Of a stretch of DNA of 64,000 nucleotides, positions 36,560 to 45,502 are shown in pieces. The stretch spans positions 1,674,001 through 1,738,000 of the forward strand of contig NZ_AP017655.1 of the NCBI RefSeq assembly GCF_002355855.1, read 5' to 3'. Source of the stretch: Sphingobium cloacae (GTDB lineage: Bacteria; Pseudomonadota; Alphaproteobacteria; Sphingomonadales; Sphingomonadaceae). Under the pieces are notes generated by a model. It saw nothing but the letters and a program-made list of their open reading frames with translations. It searched no databases and was not told where the DNA came from. Position numbers and translations under genes: made by a program. Position 1 is the first letter of the stretch, and each line of letters starts with the position of its first letter.

Positions 36560-37159
36560 TCAGCCGCGCGGCTTCCAGGTGGCGAGACGCCAGAGATAGA
36601 GGATGATCGCGCCGATCACGCAGGCAGTGGCCGCCGGTCCCACATATTTGTCGATGTCGCGGAAATTCTGGCCCAGCACATATCCGGCATAGGCCAGGAC
36701 GATGTTCCAGATCAGCGCGCCGCCGGTGGTCCAGAGCAGGAATTTCACATGCCCCATGCGAAACAGCCCCGCAGGCAGGGAGATCATCGTGCGGAAGGCG
36801 GGCATGAAGCGGAAGATGAAGACGACGATCTGGCCGTATTTGCCGAACAGGCGGTCGAGCGCCTCCACATCCTTCCATTCCAGCGTCGCCCAGCGGCCAT
36901 AGCGGTCCACCAGCGGCTTCAATCGCCCGAATCCGAGAATATGGCCGACCAGATACCAGAAATAATTGCCGACCGTGGTGCCGATGGTGCCCGCGAGCAG
37001 CAGCCACTCCATCTCCATCCGCCCCTGCCCGACACGGATGCCGCCGATCCCCATGATGAGTTCGGACGGCACGGGCGGAAAGACATTCTCCAGCACCATC
37101 AGCAGAAAAATGCCCCAATAACCGCCCGCATCGATCAGGCGCAGGACGAAATCGGTCAT
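36560..37159 (-). CDS. DedA family membrane protein
   Basis: A 199-residue inner-membrane protein of the DedA/SNARE-associated family. It has the features of undecaprenyl-phosphate or phospholipid scramblase-like transporters: ENVFPPVPSELIM, GTTVGNYFWYLVG and the F(M)PAFRTMISLPAG segment with its conserved arginine. About five hydrophobic segments are visible. ATG 37159 is preferred, because a longer frame would overlap gshB. It sits 19 bp downstream of gshB in the same direction. Confidence 0.9.
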   Translation of the reverse strand: MTDFVLRLIDAGGYWGIFLLMVLENVFPPVPSELIMGIGGIRVGQGRMEMEWLLLAGTIGTTVGNYFWYLVGHILGFGRLKPLVDRYGRWATLEWKDVEALDRLFGKYGQIVVFIFRFMPAFRTMISLPAGLFRMGHVKFLLWTTGGALIWNIVLAYAGYVLGQNFRDIDKYVGPAATACVIGAIILYLWRLATWKPRG

Positions 37160-37178
37160 GCCTTGAAACGCCGTTCCG

Positions 37179-38153
37179 TCATGCCGCCGCCCGCGCGGCA
37201 AGGCGCGCGTCGATCGCGTCCCAGATCATGCCGCCCGTGTCGGTGCCGTTGAAGGCGTCGATGGAGACGATGCCCGTGGGCGATGTCACGTTGATCTCCG
37301 TCAGCCATTCCCCGCCGATCACGTCGATGCCTACGAACAGCAGCCCCCGGCGCTTCAGTTCCGGGCCGAGCGCGGCGCAGATTTCCTCTTCCTTCCCGGT
37401 AAGCTGCGTCTTCGCCGCCGATCCGCCGACCGCGAGATTGGATCGGATCTCGCCCGCGCCGGGAATGCGGTTGACCGCGCCCGCCACTTCGCCATCGACC
37501 AGGACGATGCGCTTGTCGCCCTTCGCGACGCCGGGGATGAAAGCCTGGACCATGAAGGGTTCGACCCATGAGGATTTGAACAGTTCCACCAGCGCCGACA
37601 GATTCGCGCCCGACTGCCCGACATGAAAGACGGCGTTGCCCGCATTGCCGTAGAGCGGCTTCACCACGATCTCGCCATGCCGGGCGAGGAAGCTCCTCAC
37701 CTCCTCCAGGTCGCGGGTAATCATGGTGGGCGGCATGAAGCGCGCATAGTCGAGCACGAACAGCTTTTCCGGCGCATCGCGAACGGCGGCGGGATCGTTC
37801 ACCACCAGCGTTTCGGCCTGCACCCGTTCCAGCAGATGCGTGGCGGTGATGTAGGAAAGGTCGAAGGGCGGGTCCTGCCGCATCAGCACCACGTCCACGT
37901 CGCGGCCAAGGTCCAGCATTTCCGGTTCGCCGAAGATGAAGTGATCGCCCGCGACCTTCTGCACGCGCACGGGACGCGCCTTCGCCAGCACGCGGCCTTC
38001 GCGATAGGTGAGGTCGGGCGCGAGATAATGGTAGAGCCTGTGTCCCCGCTCCCGCGCGGCGAGCATGATGTGGAAGGTCGAGTCCCCTTCGATATTGATC
38101 CCTTCCATCGGGTCCATCTGCACGGCGACGGTGAGCGGGTTCAACTGGGTCAT
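37179..38153 (-). CDS. gshB: Glutathione synthetase
   Basis: A 324-residue ATP-grasp enzyme joining gamma-glutamylcysteine and glycine. MDPMEGINIEGDSTF at the N-terminus, QDPPFDLSYITATHLLE, and the ATP-grasp segments KPLYGNAGNAVF, RIPGAGEIRSNLAVGGSA and INVTSPTG are all diagnostic. Length is standard. It is followed by the DedA gene and preceded by yraN with a 36-bp gap, suggesting a shared transcript from rsmI to the DedA gene. Confidence 0.96.
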   Translation of the reverse strand: MTQLNPLTVAVQMDPMEGINIEGDSTFHIMLAARERGHRLYHYLAPDLTYREGRVLAKARPVRVQKVAGDHFIFGEPEMLDLGRDVDVVLMRQDPPFDLSYITATHLLERVQAETLVVNDPAAVRDAPEKLFVLDYARFMPPTMITRDLEEVRSFLARHGEIVVKPLYGNAGNAVFHVGQSGANLSALVELFKSSWVEPFMVQAFIPGVAKGDKRIVLVDGEVAGAVNRIPGAGEIRSNLAVGGSAAKTQLTGKEEEICAALGPELKRRGLLFVGIDVIGGEWLTEINVTSPTGIVSIDAFNGTDTGGMIWDAIDARLAARAAA

Positions 38154-38189
38154 GTTCGTCCTTCTCGTTGCGTGCGGCGGGGAGCGCGG

Positions 38190-38543
38190 TCAGCCCCCAT
38201 GCCAGACATTCGCCAGATGGCGCGGCGGACGCCCCGGCGCAAGGAGCATCACGTCGATTCGCATGTCGTCTCCGGGTTTCGCATGGTCGTGGAACAGGAT
38301 TTCCGCCGCCGCCGCGACGCGGGACAGGCGGCGCTCGTCGATGGCGAGGTCGAGATCGGCGTCGGTGGCACGGGCCTTCACCTCGACGAAGGCGATCATG
38401 GTCCCGCGTCTGGCGACAAGGTCCACCTCGCCCGCGGGCGTCCGCGCTCGGCGGGCCAGGATTTGCCAGCCCTTGAGGCGCAGCCACCATGCGGCGATGC
38501 GCTCCGCCTGCCGTCCGCGCTTTTCGGCCGCCTGTTTCCTCAC
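38190..38543 (-). CDS. yraN: YraN family (UPF0102) endonuclease-like protein
   Basis: A 117-residue protein of the UPF0102 family, which has a restriction-endonuclease-like fold. GRQAERIAAWWLRLKGWQIL, then GEVDLVARRGTMIAFVEVKAR, contains the E-x-D-x-K-type triad (GEVDL, EVK) of that fold. Cellular role is poorly known. It overlaps the end of rsmI by 4 bp (ATGA), a gene order also known from E. coli (yraL-yraM-yraN). Confidence 0.9.
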   Translation of the reverse strand: MRKQAAEKRGRQAERIAAWWLRLKGWQILARRARTPAGEVDLVARRGTMIAFVEVKARATDADLDLAIDERRLSRVAAAAEILFHDHAKPGDDMRIDVMLLAPGRPPRHLANVWHGG

Positions 38544-39382
38544 CCCTTGAGTTCCATCGCGCGGGCGTAGAGGGCGCGGCGGTCGAGGCCGAGCTTCTTC
38601 GCCACCTCCCCCGCCGCCTTGGAAACGGGAAGGCGCGCCATGGCGTCGAGCAGGGCGGCGTCGGCATCTTCCCCGCTGGCGGGCGGCGCTTCGCCGGGCG
38701 GACCGACGATGACGACGATCTCGCCCCTGGGCGGCGCGTCGGCATAGCGGGCGGAGAGTTGCGTGAGGGTGCCGGTCGCGGTTTCCTCGAAAGCCTTGCT
38801 GATCTCGCGGCTGACGGCGGCTTCCCGGTCGCCCAGCCCCTCCGCCATGGCGGCAAGGCTGTCGGACAGGCGCGGGCCGCTTTCGTAGAAGATGAGCGTG
38901 GCGCGCAGGGCGACGACTTCGGCCAGCGCATCGGCACGCGCCTTCGCCTTGGCGGGGAGGAAGCCCATGAAGAGGAAGCGGTCAGTCGGCAGGCCCGACA
39001 GCGTGAGCGCCGCTATCGCCGCACTGGGTCCGGGCAGCGTCGTGATCCGCCGTCCCGCCGCGCGCGCATCGCGCACCAGCTTGTAGCCGGGGTCGGAGAT
39101 GAGCGGCGTCCCCGCGTCCGACAGCAGCGCGACCGATTCGCCCGCCATACGCTCGATCAGGCGGGCGCGGACGCCCTCCGCGCTATGGTCGTGATAGGGG
39201 ATCATCGGCCGTTCCGACCCCGCATGGCGCAGCAGGCGCGCGCTGACCCGTGTATCCTCCACGGCGATCACATCGGCGCGGCGCAATATCTCCGCCGCGC
39301 GCGGCGTCAGGTCTCCAAGGTTGCCGATGGGACCGGCCACGATATAAAGACCGGGTTCAAGCCCCGAATGTTGAGTTTCCAT
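38540..39382 (-). CDS. rsmI: 16S rRNA (cytidine(1402)-2'-O)-methyltransferase
   Basis: A 280-residue SAM-dependent enzyme of the tetrapyrrole-methylase fold that methylates C1402 in the ribosomal P site. Family motifs are clear: GLYIVAGPIGNLGDLTPRA, AVEDTRVSARLL, ALLSDAGTPLISDPGY, TLPGPSAAIAALTLSGLP and FMGFLPAK. A C-terminal HTH-like extension ends the protein. It is divergent from the LpoA-like gene with only 11 bp between the two start codons, as in many Proteobacteria where rsmI and lpoA are paired. Confidence 0.95.
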   Translation of the reverse strand: METQHSGLEPGLYIVAGPIGNLGDLTPRAAEILRRADVIAVEDTRVSARLLRHAGSERPMIPYHDHSAEGVRARLIERMAGESVALLSDAGTPLISDPGYKLVRDARAAGRRITTLPGPSAAIAALTLSGLPTDRFLFMGFLPAKAKARADALAEVVALRATLIFYESGPRLSDSLAAMAEGLGDREAAVSREISKAFEETATGTLTQLSARYADAPPRGEIVVIVGPPGEAPPASGEDADAALLDAMARLPVSKAAGEVAKKLGLDRRALYARAMELKG

Positions 39383-39393
39383 AAGGACATCAA

Positions 39394-40590
39394 ATGACAG
39401 AGACGGATGCCCCCCGGCAAGCGGACATATGGACCGCCACGAAGCGCGGCGCGCGCATTCTCTTCGCGGCCGGCACGCTGTTGCTCGCCGCCTGTCAGTC
39501 CATCGTGCCCAAGGGGCAGCAGCCCGCCCCTCCGCCGCCGCCGACCGGGCCGGACGTGACGCAGGGCCTGCCCACCGATACGGAGCGGCATCGCGTCGCC
39601 CTGCTGGTGCCGATGAGCGGCACCAATGCCGGGGTCGGCCAGTCCATCGCCAATGCGACCACGCTGGCGCTGCTGGATACGAAGGCCGACAAGCTGCGCA
39701 TCACCACCTATGACACCAATCTCGGCGCGGCGGCGGCGGTCAACAAGGCGCTGGCCGATGGCAACCGCCTGATCCTGGGGCCGCTGCTGGCGGACGATGC
39801 GCGGGTGATCGGTCCCATCGCCGCGCGGGCCAACGTACCCGTCATCAGCTTTTCCAACGATGTGAGCGTCGCGGGCAAGGGCACCTATATTCTGGGCTAC
39901 AACCCCAACCAGTCGATCGAGCGGGTGATCGGCTTCGCGCGGGAAAAGGGCCTGTCGCGCTTTGCCGGGCTGGTGCCCAAGGGCGTCTATGGCGAGCGCG
40001 CGGGGACGGCGATGCTGCGGGCGGTCGAACAGGCGGGCGGCAATGTCGTGGCGCTGGAAACCTTCGACCGTTCGGCCGGGTCGATCACGGCGGCGGTCAA
40101 GAAATTGCAGGCATCGTCCAGCTATGACGCGCTGCTGATCGCCGACAGCGGGCGCGTGGCGCTCCAGATCGCGCCGGTGGTGCGGAAGAATGGCGGGGCC
40201 AATGCGCGGCTGCTGGGGACGGAACTGTGGAACACCGACAATGCGCTGGCGTCCAGCCCGGTGCTGCGCGGGGCATGGTTCGCCAGCGTGTCGGACGGCC
40301 TCTATCGCCAGCTCGCCACCAAATATCGGGCGCGCTACGGCAATGCGCCATTCCGACTGTCGGCGCTGGGCTATGACGCGGTGCTGCTGACGGTGCGGAT
40401 CGCGCGCGACTGGAAGGTCGGGACGCCGTTCCCCGCGGGACGGCTGCGCGATTCGGGCGGTTTCGCCGGGATCGACGGCGCATTCCGCTTCAACCGCGAC
40501 GGCGTGGCGGAAAGGGCGCTGCAGGTATCCGAGGTGGGCGCGGGCGCCTTCACCGTCGTCGATGCCGCGCCGCGCAGCTTCGCCGACTGA
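39394..40590 (+). CDS. LpoA-like penicillin-binding protein activator (lipoprotein)
   Basis: A 398-residue lipoprotein with a type I periplasmic-binding fold. The lipobox LLLAAC places Cys34 as the lipidated residue, and a Pro-rich linker (QQPAPPPPPTGPD) follows. The binding domain begins VALLVPMSGTNAGVGQSIANA and has GPLLADDARVIGPIA. E. coli LpoA reaches PBP1a from the outer membrane; this protein lacks the N-terminal TPR domain of that protein, so activity on a PBP is inferred from family and gene order next to rsmI/yraN. An AAGGA box lies 6 nt before the ATG. Confidence 0.82.
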   Translation: MTETDAPRQADIWTATKRGARILFAAGTLLLAACQSIVPKGQQPAPPPPPTGPDVTQGLPTDTERHRVALLVPMSGTNAGVGQSIANATTLALLDTKADKLRITTYDTNLGAAAAVNKALADGNRLILGPLLADDARVIGPIAARANVPVISFSNDVSVAGKGTYILGYNPNQSIERVIGFAREKGLSRFAGLVPKGVYGERAGTAMLRAVEQAGGNVVALETFDRSAGSITAAVKKLQASSSYDALLIADSGRVALQIAPVVRKNGGANARLLGTELWNTDNALASSPVLRGAWFASVSDGLYRQLATKYRARYGNAPFRLSALGYDAVLLTVRIARDWKVGTPFPAGRLRDSGGFAGIDGAFRFNRDGVAERALQVSEVGAGAFTVVDAAPRSFAD

Positions 40591-40595
40591 AGCGG

Positions 40596-41369
40596 TCAGA
40601 CGCGGTTGAGCGGCAGGATCACCGGCCGCCCGGCTTCCTCCCCGATCCAGGCGTCGATGCCATAGACGCGGGCGAGATGAGCCCGCGTCAGCACCTGCAT
40701 CGGCGGGCCGTCCGCCACGACTTCGCCCCGGTTCATCAGGACCAGCCGGTCGCAATAGCGCGCCGCCATGCCAAGGTCGTGCAGGACGGTCACGATCAGC
40801 GCGCCCGATCGGGCCTCCGCGCTCAGCAGCGCCATGACGTCGATCTGATGCCCCGGGTCGAGGGCGGCAAGCGGCTCGTCCGCGACCAGCGCGGGAGCGC
40901 CCACCGCCAACGCGCGGGCCAACAGGACGCGGGCCCGCTCCCCGCCCGACAGTTCCGTCGCGATGCGGCCCTTCAGATGCAGCACATCCGCTCGGGTCAA
41001 AGCCGCGTCGACCATTTCCTCGTCGGCGGGCGTGAGCCGTGACAGGGGCCCCAGATGCGGCAGGCGGCCCAGCGCAACCAGCCGCTCGACCGCCAGAGGC
41101 CAGTGCAGCGTCTGGCCCTGCGGCAGATAGGCGAGATGCTTTGCGATGTCGCGCCGGGACAGGGCGGCGACATCCCGGCCGTCGATCGAGACCCGCCCGG
41201 CGCTCAGCGGCACAAGCCCCAGCATCGCGCGGATCATGGATGATTTTCCCGCGCCATTGGGACCGATGATGCCGACCAGCTGGCCGGGGTCGAAGCCTAG
41301 CGTGACGCCCTGCACCGCGGCATGGCGGCCGAGGCGCACACCCATTTCCTCGATCCGGATCGTCACCAT
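40596..41369 (-). CDS. btuD: ABC transporter ATP-binding protein, cobalamin/siderophore type
   Basis: A 257-residue ATPase of the FecE/BtuD/HmuV class. The Walker A motif GPNGAGKSS (36-44), Q-loop LAYLPQG, signature LSGGERARV and Walker B ALVADEPLAALD are all present. It follows the FecCD-type permease gene with a 7-bp overlap. The nearby BtuB receptor and cobalamin riboswitch point to vitamin B12 as substrate, so the symbol is given on context; sequence alone cannot separate B12 from iron-siderophore. Confidence 0.88.
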   Translation of the reverse strand: MVTIRIEEMGVRLGRHAAVQGVTLGFDPGQLVGIIGPNGAGKSSMIRAMLGLVPLSAGRVSIDGRDVAALSRRDIAKHLAYLPQGQTLHWPLAVERLVALGRLPHLGPLSRLTPADEEMVDAALTRADVLHLKGRIATELSGGERARVLLARALAVGAPALVADEPLAALDPGHQIDVMALLSAEARSGALIVTVLHDLGMAARYCDRLVLMNRGEVVADGPPMQVLTRAHLARVYGIDAWIGEEAGRPVILPLNRV

Positions 41370-42364
41370 AGCCGCCGCTCCCGCATCAGGTGGACAAGGA
41401 AGACCGGCACGCCCAGCATGGCGGTGAGTACGCCCAGCTTCAGTTCATTGGTCGTGGGGATCAGCCGCACGCCGATGTCGGCGAAGGTCAGCAGCGCCGC
41501 ACCGCCCAGCATGGACGGAAGCAGGATGGCGGAGGGCGAACGGTCCGTCAGCGGGCGGACCAGATGCGGCACGATCAGGCCGATGAAGCCGATCGAGCCC
41601 GACACCGCCACCGCGCCGCCGACCCCGATCGCGACGCCCAGCATCAACCGCAGCCGCGCCCATTTGAGGTCGACGCCCAGCGCCTGCGCGCCATCCTCGC
41701 CCAAGGTGAGCGCGTCGAGCGTCCGTCCGTCGGCGATCAGCAGCGCCGCGCCGGCGAGCACGCAGGGCAGCGCCGTCAACACATGGGCATAGCTGCGATT
41801 CTCAAGGCTCCCCATCAGCCAGCTCATGATCTCCATCGCCGCGAAGGGGTTGGGCGACAGGTTGAGCGACAGGCTGATCCCCGCCCCCGCCAGCGTGGCG
41901 ATGGCGATGCCCGCGAGGATCAGCGTCAGCGGGCTTTCCGATGGCCCGGCCAGCAGGAAAAGCCCGCCGATGGCGATCATCCCGGTCAGGATGGCGAGCA
42001 GCGGCAGGGCGAGCACATGCATCTGCGCCAACCCGAAATAGAGCGCGTAGACCGCCCCCAGCGCCGCCGCGTTGGACGCGCCCAGCACGGACGGTTCGGC
42101 CAGCGGATTGCGGAGATAGCCTTGCAGCGCCGCCCCCGCGAGGCCGAGCATCCCGCCGACCAGCAGGCCCAGAATCATGCGCGGCACGCGCAGGTCGATC
42201 AGGATCGCGCGGGCGACTTCGTCTCCGCCGCCCGTCATCACCGCCCACAGGCGCGGCAGCGAAATCGGCACGGCCCCCAACATGACCGAGCCGCCGGCCG
42301 CCAGCACGATCAGCAGGACGAGCGTGGGGAGCAACAAGGGATGACGACGGCGCGCATGCATCAT
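41363..42364 (-). CDS. btuC: ABC transporter permease, BtuC/FecCD family
   Basis: A 333-residue permease with about ten hydrophobic segments. It has the family pattern LRVPRMILGLLVGGMLGLAG near the N-terminus, GYLRNPLAEPSVLGASN (the NPLADP-like motif) and GFIGLIVPHLVRPL in the cytoplasmic coupling region. It overlaps btuD by 7 bp and diverges from the binding-protein gene across 32 bp. Substrate is inferred as cobalamin from context. Confidence 0.88.
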   Translation of the reverse strand: MMHARRRHPLLLPTLVLLIVLAAGGSVMLGAVPISLPRLWAVMTGGGDEVARAILIDLRVPRMILGLLVGGMLGLAGAALQGYLRNPLAEPSVLGASNAAALGAVYALYFGLAQMHVLALPLLAILTGMIAIGGLFLLAGPSESPLTLILAGIAIATLAGAGISLSLNLSPNPFAAMEIMSWLMGSLENRSYAHVLTALPCVLAGAALLIADGRTLDALTLGEDGAQALGVDLKWARLRLMLGVAIGVGGAVAVSGSIGFIGLIVPHLVRPLTDRSPSAILLPSMLGGAALLTFADIGVRLIPTTNELKLGVLTAMLGVPVFLVHLMRERRLW

Positions 42365-42396
42365 GACTTGCGCCTCCGCCGCGCTTTGCTAGTGCC

Positions 42397-43221
42397 ATGG
42401 ACATGCATGGGATGAAATTGCTGGCAGCGGCCGCCGCGCTGGGCCTGATCGGCGCGGCCCCGCCCGCCGAAAAACCGCGCAGGATCGTGTCGCTGAACGT
42501 CTGCGCCGATCAATATCTGCTGGCGCTGGCCGATCCGGGCCAGATCGTCGCGCTCAGCAGGAACGCCCGCAATGCGGAACTTTCGGCGGCTGCGGCCAAG
42601 GCCCGCTCCTTCCGCAGCCTGCGCCGGCCGTCCGAAGAGGTGATGGCGCTCCGGCCCGACCTGCTGCTGGGCTTTCCGCTGGGCGATAGCGTCGCGGGCG
42701 CGCCGCCGGGGCGCTGGAACGTGCTGGGCCTGGAAACGGCGGACAGTTACGGGTCGGTGATCGACCAGATCCGGCGGACAGCCAGGGCCGTGGGCCATCC
42801 CGAACGCGGCGAGGCGCTCATTGCGCGCATGAACCGCGACCTTGCCGCCCTGCCCCGGCCCAGGCGCGGCGGCGTTGCCGCCTATTATCAAAGGCGCGGC
42901 TATATGACGGGCACCGGCACGCTGGTCGACGACCTGATGCGGCGCGCGGGCCTCACCAACCTCGCCGCGAAGCTGGGGAAGCCCGCTCTGGCGCAGATTC
43001 CGCTGGAACAGATGATCGCCGCCCGTCCCGACTGGCTGATCGTCGAAAGCGGCAGCGAACGCGTGGTCGATCAGGGGACGGAGATGCTGAATCATCCGGT
43101 CCTGAAGGACATTCCCCGCATTCGGGTGCCGCAGGCGTGGACGGTCTGCGGCGGCCCGGCCTATGTGCTGGCCGCGCGCAGCATCGTGGCGCAGGTCAAC
43201 GCCGCGCCGGACCGCCCATAG
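42397..43221 (+). CDS. btuF: Periplasmic cobalamin/siderophore-binding protein
   Basis: A 274-residue exported class III binding protein. A signal peptide (about 1-22, AAAAALGLIGAAP) precedes the PRRIVSLNVCADQYLLAL start of the mature protein, then RPSEEVMALRPDLLLG. A long backbone helix joins the two lobes, and a conserved RPDWLIV follows. Length fits BtuF/FecB. It is divergent from the permease gene and convergent with btuB, completing the B12 import set on context. Confidence 0.84.
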   Translation: MDMHGMKLLAAAAALGLIGAAPPAEKPRRIVSLNVCADQYLLALADPGQIVALSRNARNAELSAAAAKARSFRSLRRPSEEVMALRPDLLLGFPLGDSVAGAPPGRWNVLGLETADSYGSVIDQIRRTARAVGHPERGEALIARMNRDLAALPRPRRGGVAAYYQRRGYMTGTGTLVDDLMRRAGLTNLAAKLGKPALAQIPLEQMIAARPDWLIVESGSERVVDQGTEMLNHPVLKDIPRIRVPQAWTVCGGPAYVLAARSIVAQVNAAPDRP

Positions 43222-43247
43222 GGGACGGGCGCTCACGCCCGCCCCTT
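43221..43247. terminator. Hairpin between convergent btuF and btuB
   Basis: GGGGACGGGC pairs with GCCCGCCCC around a short GCTCAC loop, followed by TTTG. It lies between the btuF stop codon and the btuB stop codon and could stop transcription from either side. The T run is short. Confidence 0.55.
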
Positions 43248-43257
43248 TGCCGCGCGA

Positions 43258-45105
43258 TCAGAAGCGGACACGCACGCCGCCATAGGCCGACCGGCCATAG
43301 ACCCCATAGCCATAGGCCGTCGCATATTCCTCATTCGACAGATTGTCGATGCGGCCGTAGATTTCCAGATTCTCCGTGACCGGCAGGGACGCGCGCAGGC
43401 CGACAACGGCATAGCCGTCCAGACGGCGCGTGTTGGCGGCATCGTCGAAAATGTCGCCCATCATCGTCACCGTCGCGCCGGTGCTGAGGCCGAAAGGCCA
43501 GACATAATCCGCCGACACGCTGACCGCATTGGCGGCACGGCGCGGCAGGCGATTGCCTTCATTGGCCGTCCCCTCCGAACGATTGCGTGCGTCGATATAG
43601 CTATAGGCGGCCGTGAACGTCAGCGCCTCCACGGGCCGCAGCGTCAGGCTGGCTTCCACCCCCTTCGCGCGGGCGCGGGCGATGTTGTAATAGACATAGG
43701 TCGGCGGGAAGCCGTCGATCTGGTTACGCGTATCGCGGCGGAAAGCCGTGACCGACAGCATCGCCCGCCCGTTATCCAGGCTCTGGTCGAAACCGATGTC
43801 ATAGCTTTTCGAGCGTTCGGGACGCAGGTCGGCATTGCCCACCCACCTATCGTAAAGCTGATAGAGCGAGGGCGCCTTGAACCCTTCGCCATAGCTGACG
43901 CGGAAATTGGTCGCGCCATGGTTGGGCGTGTAATTGGCGTTCGCGCCAAAGGTCGTCGCGCCGCCGAACTGGTTGTGGTCGCCATGGCGCAGGCCGCCGG
44001 TGACGGAAAGCCCCTCGGCCGGCTGCACGATGGCGAGGGCATAGACGCTGTCGATGTTCGCCTTGGCGCTGGCCGTGCTGCCAAAGCCGTAAAAGTCATA
44101 GTCGGGCCGCTCATGCTCATAGCCGAAGACCAGCTTCGCCCGATCGACGGGCGCATAGACGCCCTGATATTCGAAGCGCAGGTTGGTGCCCGAATAGCCG
44201 TAGGAGGCGTCCGCGCCCCGCGCGGGATAATAGTCCCGGTCATGGCGGAACCAGGTGACCGCCGCCCGGTTGGTCAGCTTGCCGTCCAGCAGCGACAGGT
44301 TGAGCCCGGCATAGCCGACATATTGGTCCGACTTGGTGATGTCGGGGCTATCGGCCGGTGTTCCGAAGAAGCTGTCATAATCGAGGTCGGCGTGGATATA
44401 ATAGCCGCGCAGGTCGAGGCTGAGCGCGTCGGAAAAGCTGAGCTTCAGCTTCGCATTGGCGGTGATGTTCTTGTAGCCGTCCTTCTCCGTCGCGCCGAAG
44501 GAACGCGCGGCGGCCGAGATGCCGTCGGTGCGGAAATAGGCGACGCCCACGCCGCCCGACGCGATCCCGCTGGTGCCGGACACATCCGCTTTCGCGTTCA
44601 GCGTGTCGCTATAGCCGTAATCGACCGACGCATTGGCGGCATAGCCTTCGGCGGGCGTCCCTGTCATCACATTGACCACGCCGCCGATCGCCTGGCTGCC
44701 ATGGACGACCGAGTTGGAGCCGCGCAGCACTTCGATCCGGCGGATATTGCCGACCAGCAGGTTGCCGAAGTTGAAACTGTCGGCATCGCCGCTGGGGTCG
44801 TTCACCTTGACGCCGTCGATCAGCACCAGCGTCTGCGACGATTCCGCGCCGCGCAGCGACACGCCCGTGACCGTGCCGATCGTGCCGTTGCGGTTGAAGC
44901 GGACGCCGGGCGTCGTCGCCAGCAGGTCGGTCACTTCGACCGCCTGCCGGGTGCGGATGGTGTCGGCGTCGATCACCGTGATCGCCTGACCCACCTGATC
45001 GCGCGGCTGTTCGATGCCCGATGCGGTGACGACGATGTCGTCATCCTGCGCCAGCGCCGGCGTGGCCGCCAGCAGCGCCACGAGCGACAATCCCGATTTC
45101 ATCAT
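43258..45105 (-). CDS. btuB: TonB-dependent vitamin B12 receptor BtuB
   Basis: A receptor of about 615 residues. The signal peptide (about 1-20, ALAQ) is followed by the TonB-box-like DDIVVTASG. A plug domain has VLIDGVKVNDPSGDADSFNFG and EVLRGSNSVVHGSQAIGGVVNV, and the 22-strand barrel ends in VRVRF with terminal Phe. Of the two adjacent ATGs, 45105 follows an AGGGAAGAG box. The cobalamin riboswitch in the leader supports B12 rather than another siderophore as ligand. The longer frame upstream runs through the leader RNA and is rejected. Confidence 0.93.
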   Translation of the reverse strand: MMKSGLSLVALLAATPALAQDDDIVVTASGIEQPRDQVGQAITVIDADTIRTRQAVEVTDLLATTPGVRFNRNGTIGTVTGVSLRGAESSQTLVLIDGVKVNDPSGDADSFNFGNLLVGNIRRIEVLRGSNSVVHGSQAIGGVVNVMTGTPAEGYAANASVDYGYSDTLNAKADVSGTSGIASGGVGVAYFRTDGISAAARSFGATEKDGYKNITANAKLKLSFSDALSLDLRGYYIHADLDYDSFFGTPADSPDITKSDQYVGYAGLNLSLLDGKLTNRAAVTWFRHDRDYYPARGADASYGYSGTNLRFEYQGVYAPVDRAKLVFGYEHERPDYDFYGFGSTASAKANIDSVYALAIVQPAEGLSVTGGLRHGDHNQFGGATTFGANANYTPNHGATNFRVSYGEGFKAPSLYQLYDRWVGNADLRPERSKSYDIGFDQSLDNGRAMLSVTAFRRDTRNQIDGFPPTYVYYNIARARAKGVEASLTLRPVEALTFTAAYSYIDARNRSEGTANEGNRLPRRAANAVSVSADYVWPFGLSTGATVTMMGDIFDDAANTRRLDGYAVVGLRASLPVTENLEIYGRIDNLSNEEYATAYGYGVYGRSAYGGVRVRF

Positions 45106-45290
45106 TGTGTCTCTTCCCTGAGCGTTTGTGAACTTCAGGACCGGGGACTCCGCCTGCGCGGCCGATGCGCGCGGCAGGTCAACGCCCGTCCCCGCCACGC
45201 GCACCGATGCGGCCCCGGCCGCCTGGCAGCGTCGCTCACGGAAGAAACCGTGCCATGGCCGATCCCTGGGCCAGGGCAAGAGCGACCAGA

Positions 45291-45502
45291 CGCTGGCAGG
45301 TCTCCTGGCTCGCGGGTCGTCACTGCGATGCGCCAGCCTTCCCGGACGGATGTCCAGTGGCCGGTCCCCTTCCCGCCCCTTTCGCAGGAAGGAGGGACCC
45401 ATACGCATCGCGCTCACCGCTTACAGTTGCAGGGACAGCAGCGGAATAGGAGGAGAAAACCTCCGCACCGCATTCCCTTTTCAGCCCCGTGGGGCACCAG
45501 CG
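45291..45502 (-). promoter_or_regulatory. Cobalamin riboswitch (adenosylcobalamin aptamer) controlling btuB
   Basis: On the minus strand the aptamer starts with CGCTGG/GGTGCC. It contains GCTGTCCCTGCAACTGTAAG, the conserved core (usually GCTGCCCCCGCAACTGTAAG), and the B12 box AGCCAGGAGACCTGCC at 45295-45310. The 5' CGCTGG and 3' CCAGCG close helix P1 exactly. Downstream, GAGCGACGCTG (45227-45237) is complementary to CAGC plus GTCGCTC just after the B12 box, offering an alternative pairing that would break P1. About 185 nt separate the aptamer from the btuB start. Adenosylcobalamin is expected to switch btuB off. Confidence 0.95.
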
